Shown here: positions 22,158 through 26,592 of the stretch, one piece after another | Position numbering within the stretch: the stretch's first letter is position 1 | Layout: each line of letters opens with the position of its first letter | DNA from: CAYGLV01 sp964351025 | GTDB taxonomy: Bacteria; Actinomycetota; Thermoleophilia; Gaiellales; Gaiellaceae | NCBI GenBank assembly: GCA_964351025.1 | Contig: CAYGLV010000033.1 | Coordinates: forward strand, 1 to 26,592 | Length of the DNA stretch: 26,592 bases | Reading direction: 5' to 3' | Position numbers and translations under genes: made by a program | Notes under the pieces: model-generated | The model's database searches: none | What the model was told of the DNA's origin: nothing | What the model saw: the letters and a program-made list of their open reading frames with translations, nothing else

Positions 22158-23021
22158 GTGGACGGACCTTCGCTCCTCACGAGTTGGAGCTTCGAGCCGC
22201 TCGAGCTCGCCCCGGCGGCGCTCGTCGCGGTCGCCTATGCAGTGCGGGCCTGGACGCTGCGGCGACGCGGGACACCGGTGCCTGGACTGCGCGTCGCCGT
22301 GTTCGCGCTCGGCGTCGCGCTGATCGTGCTCGCGCTCACCTCGCCGATCGCCGCCTTCGCCGAGGACGAGTTCTTCTTCTTCCACATGATCCAGCACGTC
22401 GTGCTGGGCGACCTAGCGCCGCTCTGCCTGCTCGCCGGGCTGACGGGGCCGCTGCTGCGGCCGCTGCTCGCGCTGCGGGCGGTCGAGCGGTTGCGGGCGC
22501 TCGCGAACCCGGTCGTCGCGCTGCCGCTCTGGACGGCGCTCCTCGTCCTCTGGCACGTGCCCACGCTCTACGAGGGCGCGGTGCGGCACTCCTCCCTGCA
22601 TGCCCTCGAGCACACCGTGTTCCTCGCAGCCGGGATCGTCGTGTGGCTCCCCGTGCTCGAGACCTTGCCCGCGCCCGAATGGTTCGGCACGGGACCGAAG
22701 CTCGGCTACGTCGCCGCGGTGCGCGGCATCGAGACGATCGCCGGCAACGTCTTTGCGTGGTCCGGCACGGTCTTCTACGGCGTCTACGTCCACACGAACG
22801 AGCGCTGGGGAATCTCACCCGAGCAGGACCAGAACCTCGCGGGCGTCGTGATGATGGCCGAGGGCGGGGTCGTCACCATCGTCGCGCTCGCCTGGCTCTT
22901 CCTCCGCCTCGCGCAGGAGGGCCAGGTGCGCCAGGAGTTGCTGGAGGCGGGCCACGACGCGCGCACGGTGAAGCGGGTCGTCCGTTACAGGCGCTGGGAG
23001 GATCTGGCCGGCCGACGCTGA
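22158..23021 (+). CDS. ctaG: Cytochrome c oxidase assembly protein, CtaG (caa3 type)
   Basis: A 287-aa membrane protein with about seven helices, matching the caa3_CtaG family needed to build active caa3-type heme-copper oxidase, probably by copper delivery. The family's conserved His-rich membrane pattern is present: FFFFHMIQHVVLGDLAP (72-88) with His76 and His80, LWHVPTLYEGAVRHSS (131-146) with His133 and His144, and LHALEH (147-152) with His148 and His152. YYVHTNERWGISPEQDQ-like residues near the C-terminal third (YGVYVHTNERWG) and a basic cytoplasmic tail complete it. The GTG follows a TAGAGT box by six bases. The oxidase subunits are not in this window. The small VOC gene lies 11 bases downstream. 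Confidence 0.93.
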   Translation: MDGPSLLTSWSFEPLELAPAALVAVAYAVRAWTLRRRGTPVPGLRVAVFALGVALIVLALTSPIAAFAEDEFFFFHMIQHVVLGDLAPLCLLAGLTGPLLRPLLALRAVERLRALANPVVALPLWTALLVLWHVPTLYEGAVRHSSLHALEHTVFLAAGIVVWLPVLETLPAPEWFGTGPKLGYVAAVRGIETIAGNVFAWSGTVFYGVYVHTNERWGISPEQDQNLAGVVMMAEGGVVTIVALAWLFLRLAQEGQVRQELLEAGHDARTVKRVVRYRRWEDLAGRR

Positions 23022-23032
23022 ACTCCGTCTGG

Positions 23033-23446
23033 ATGCGCTCAACCGGCGTCCACCACGTGGATATCGTCGTCAGCTCCGTCGAGCGCTCTCTGCCTTTCTA
23101 CCGCGACCTGCTGGGGCCGCTCGGCTACCACCGGATCAGCGAGGTCGAGGGCGAGCGCGGCGAGACGATCTGGTACTTCATCGGGCCGGGCAGCGGGATC
23201 GGGCTGCGCGAGGCCCAGAGCGAGGGAGCCTACGACCGCTACCGGGTCGGCCTCCACCACCTCGCATTCGAGGCCGTCGCGCGCTCAGTCGTCGACGAGC
23301 GCTACGACTGGCTCGTGACGTCGGGCGCCGAGATCGAGACGCCGCCCCAGGAGTACGGCTACCAGGTCGGCTACTACGCCGTCTTCTTCTACGACCCGGA
23401 CGGCATCAAGCTCGAGATCGTGCACATCCCCGGCCACGCGGCCTAA
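23033..23446 (+). CDS. VOC-family (glyoxalase-like) protein
   Basis: A 137-aa single VOC protein. VHHVDIVVSSVERSLPFYRDLLG (6-28) is the typical first strand and helix with a His at residue 7 or 8; GLHHLAFEA supplies a second His in mid-protein; FFYDPDGIKLEIVH near the end supplies the Glu. These are the usual metal ligands, so it is probably a metal-dependent lyase, isomerase or dioxygenase acting as a dimer, but some VOC proteins merely bind antibiotics. The ATG is chosen because it directly precedes the conserved VHHVDI. It lies 11 bases after ctaG on the same strand, so it is likely co-transcribed. Convergent with purF, one base between stops. Substrate unknown. Confidence 0.85.
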   Translation: MRSTGVHHVDIVVSSVERSLPFYRDLLGPLGYHRISEVEGERGETIWYFIGPGSGIGLREAQSEGAYDRYRVGLHHLAFEAVARSVVDERYDWLVTSGAEIETPPQEYGYQVGYYAVFFYDPDGIKLEIVHIPGHAA

Positions 23447-23447
23447 T

Positions 23448-24830
23448 CTAGGCCTGCGCGGGCTCGAAGCGCAGCTTCACCAGGTTCCGGCCGGCGGGCA
23501 CGCGCGTCGGGTAGGAGCGTGTGAAGCAGGCGCGGCAGACCGCGTCCTCGGGCAGCGTCGTCGAAGCGGTCATGCCGTCGAGCGAGAGGTAGTGCAGCGA
23601 GGTCGCGCCCACGTGCACCCGCATCTCCTCGACGGAGCGATGGGCGGCGGCGAGCTGAGCTTCCTCCGCCATGTCGATCCCGTAGAAGCACGGCGAGACG
23701 ACCGGCGGCGAGGAGACGCGCACGTGCACCTCGGCCGCCTTCGCCTCGAACAGCATCTCCACCAGTGCCCGCATCGTGTTGCCGCGCACGATCGAGTCGT
23801 CCACGATCACCAGCCGTTTGCCGGCGATCTCCGCGAGCGGGTTGAACTTGAGGCGGATCCCTTGCCGGCGCAGCTCCTCGTCCGGCTCGATGAACGTGCG
23901 GCCGACGTAGCGGTTCTTGATCAGCCCCTCGCCGAACGGGATCCCCGAGGCCTTCGAGAAGCCGATCGCCGCCGGGGTTCCCGAGTCCGGGATCGGCATC
24001 ACGAGGTCAGCCTCGACCGGTGACTCGGCCGCGAGCTGCTCGCCCATGCGGACACGCGCGCCGTAGACGTCCACGCCGCCGACCCTCGAGTCGGGACGTG
24101 CGAAGTAGACGTGCTCGAAGATGCACGCCGCGCCGGCGCCCTCCGGCAGGGCTTGCGTCGAGTGCAGACCCTCCGCATCCACGACGACCAGCTCGCCGGG
24201 CCGGAGATCGCGCGCGAAGTCGGCGCCGATCAGGTCGAGAGCGGAGGTTTCCGAGGCGACGACCCAGTCCTCGCCGAGCCGTCCGAGCGAGAGCGGGCGG
24301 ATCCCGTGGGGGTCGCGGAACGCGACGAGCACACCGTCGGCGAGCGCGACGATCGAGTAGGCGCCCTCGAGGCGTGCCATCGTCTGCGCGACCGCGAGCG
24401 GCAGCGGCGAGGGGTCGTGCGCGAGCAGCGCGGCGATCAGTTCCGTGTCGGAGGTAGCGCCGAGCTTGACGCCCGCCGCGTCGAGCTCCGCGCGCAGCTC
24501 GGAGGCGTTCGTGAGGTTGCCGTTGTGGCCGAGCGCAACCGTGCGCGCGCGGCCGTGCTGGACGAGCGGCTGGACGTTCGTCCAGGCGTTCGACCCGGTC
24601 GTCGAATAGCGCGTGTGCCCGATCGCGACCTCTCCTGTCAGCGCCTGGAGCTTCTGCTCGTCGAAGACCTGGGCGACGAGCCCGAGGTCGCGCAGCACCG
24701 TCAGGCGGCCTTCGTCGGAGACGGCGATGCCCGCCGCCTCCTGGCCGCGATGCTGAAGCGCGAACAGCCCGAAGTACGTGATGCGAGCCACCTCGCGCTC
24801 CTCGGAGCGGATACCGAAGATGCCGCACAT
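23448..24830 (-). CDS. purF: Amidophosphoribosyltransferase
   Basis: A 460-aa PurF, making phosphoribosylamine from PRPP and glutamine, the committing step of purine synthesis. The Ntn glutaminase starts MCGIFG with catalytic Cys2; GHTRYSTTG (71-79) and GHNGNLTN (101-108) bind glutamine. The PRPP loop is VIVDDSIVRGNT (341-352). Cys236, Cys381, Cys432 and Cys435 match the four [4Fe-4S] ligands of Bacillus PurF almost number for number, so an oxygen-sensitive iron-sulfur cluster is expected. Bacillus PurF carries an 11-residue propeptide before the Cys; here none is possible, as the ATG directly abuts the purL stop and only Met needs removing. Feedback inhibition by purine nucleotides is expected from the family. 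Second gene of the purL-purF unit. Confidence 0.97.
   Translation of the reverse strand: MCGIFGIRSEEREVARITYFGLFALQHRGQEAAGIAVSDEGRLTVLRDLGLVAQVFDEQKLQALTGEVAIGHTRYSTTGSNAWTNVQPLVQHGRARTVALGHNGNLTNASELRAELDAAGVKLGATSDTELIAALLAHDPSPLPLAVAQTMARLEGAYSIVALADGVLVAFRDPHGIRPLSLGRLGEDWVVASETSALDLIGADFARDLRPGELVVVDAEGLHSTQALPEGAGAACIFEHVYFARPDSRVGGVDVYGARVRMGEQLAAESPVEADLVMPIPDSGTPAAIGFSKASGIPFGEGLIKNRYVGRTFIEPDEELRRQGIRLKFNPLAEIAGKRLVIVDDSIVRGNTMRALVEMLFEAKAAEVHVRVSSPPVVSPCFYGIDMAEEAQLAAAHRSVEEMRVHVGATSLHYLSLDGMTASTTLPEDAVCRACFTRSYPTRVPAGRNLVKLRFEPAQA

Positions 24831-26592
<1,762 letters not shown>

Overview
The window is a gene-dense, very GC-rich stretch of a bacterial chromosome. GTG starts are frequent and gaps are tiny. 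I see no mobile element, CRISPR array, rRNA or tRNA. GTG-rich starts, leaderless-looking promoters, a DUF1918 domain, a PimA-like glycosyltransferase, an Fe-S-type PurF and a caa3-type CtaG fit Actinomycetota. A deep lineage such as Thermoleophilia is my best guess; that is inference from gene style, not a phylogeny.

Layout. 1-1.5 kb (-): a small unknown protein and a secreted clan GH-A glycoside hydrolase. 1.5-4.8 kb: an unknown 185-aa protein (-) divergent from a MenG/UbiE-type methyltransferase, a polytopic membrane protein (possibly a divergent UbiA relative) and a membrane-anchored coiled-coil protein (+). 4.8-7.0 kb: a 66-aa protein (-), then xseA-xseB and a lone cyclic-nucleotide-binding domain (+). 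7.0-11.3 kb (-): MFS transporter, GT4 glycosyltransferase, flippase-like membrane protein, glycerate kinase. 11.3-12.9 kb (+): VOC ring-cleaving-dioxygenase-like protein plus a MhqD-like hydrolase. 12.9-14.4 kb (-): HSL-family esterase and a TadA-like deaminase. 14.5-16.4 kb (+): adenosine-deaminase-like enzyme and an EamA transporter. 16.4-19.0 kb (-): an ATP-grasp/DUF1918 fusion and cystathionine beta-synthase. 19.1-22.1 kb (-): purM-purN-purH. 22.2-23.4 kb (+): ctaG and a small VOC protein. 23.4 kb to the end (-): purL (cut by the window edge) and purF.

How genes work together. The two purine blocks carry FGAM synthase, amidophosphoribosyltransferase, AIR synthetase, GAR transformylase and AICAR transformylase/IMP cyclohydrolase, most of the route to IMP, split by the divergent ctaG-VOC pair. 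xseA and xseB form exodeoxyribonuclease VII. MenG points to menaquinone respiration and CtaG to a heme-copper oxidase.

The most striking non-coding signal is a recurring -10 hexamer (TAGAAT, TAGACT, TACGCT and similar) placed six or seven bases before the start codon of at least eleven genes, with no Shine-Dalgarno sequence. This predicts leaderless mRNAs. In two divergent pairs the opposing -10 boxes share one TA step, and the start codons have the same 23-bp offset. That geometry predicts a missing start codon for the MFS gene. By contrast, the ATP-grasp/DUF1918 gene has two perfect AAGGAGG-N5-GTG sites, one of them inside the frame at the domain junction. No stretch over 300 bases lacks a gene. 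The longest unassigned gap (11178-11334) mostly encodes the apparent MFS N-terminus; the next (18984-19101) shows only a ribosome binding site.
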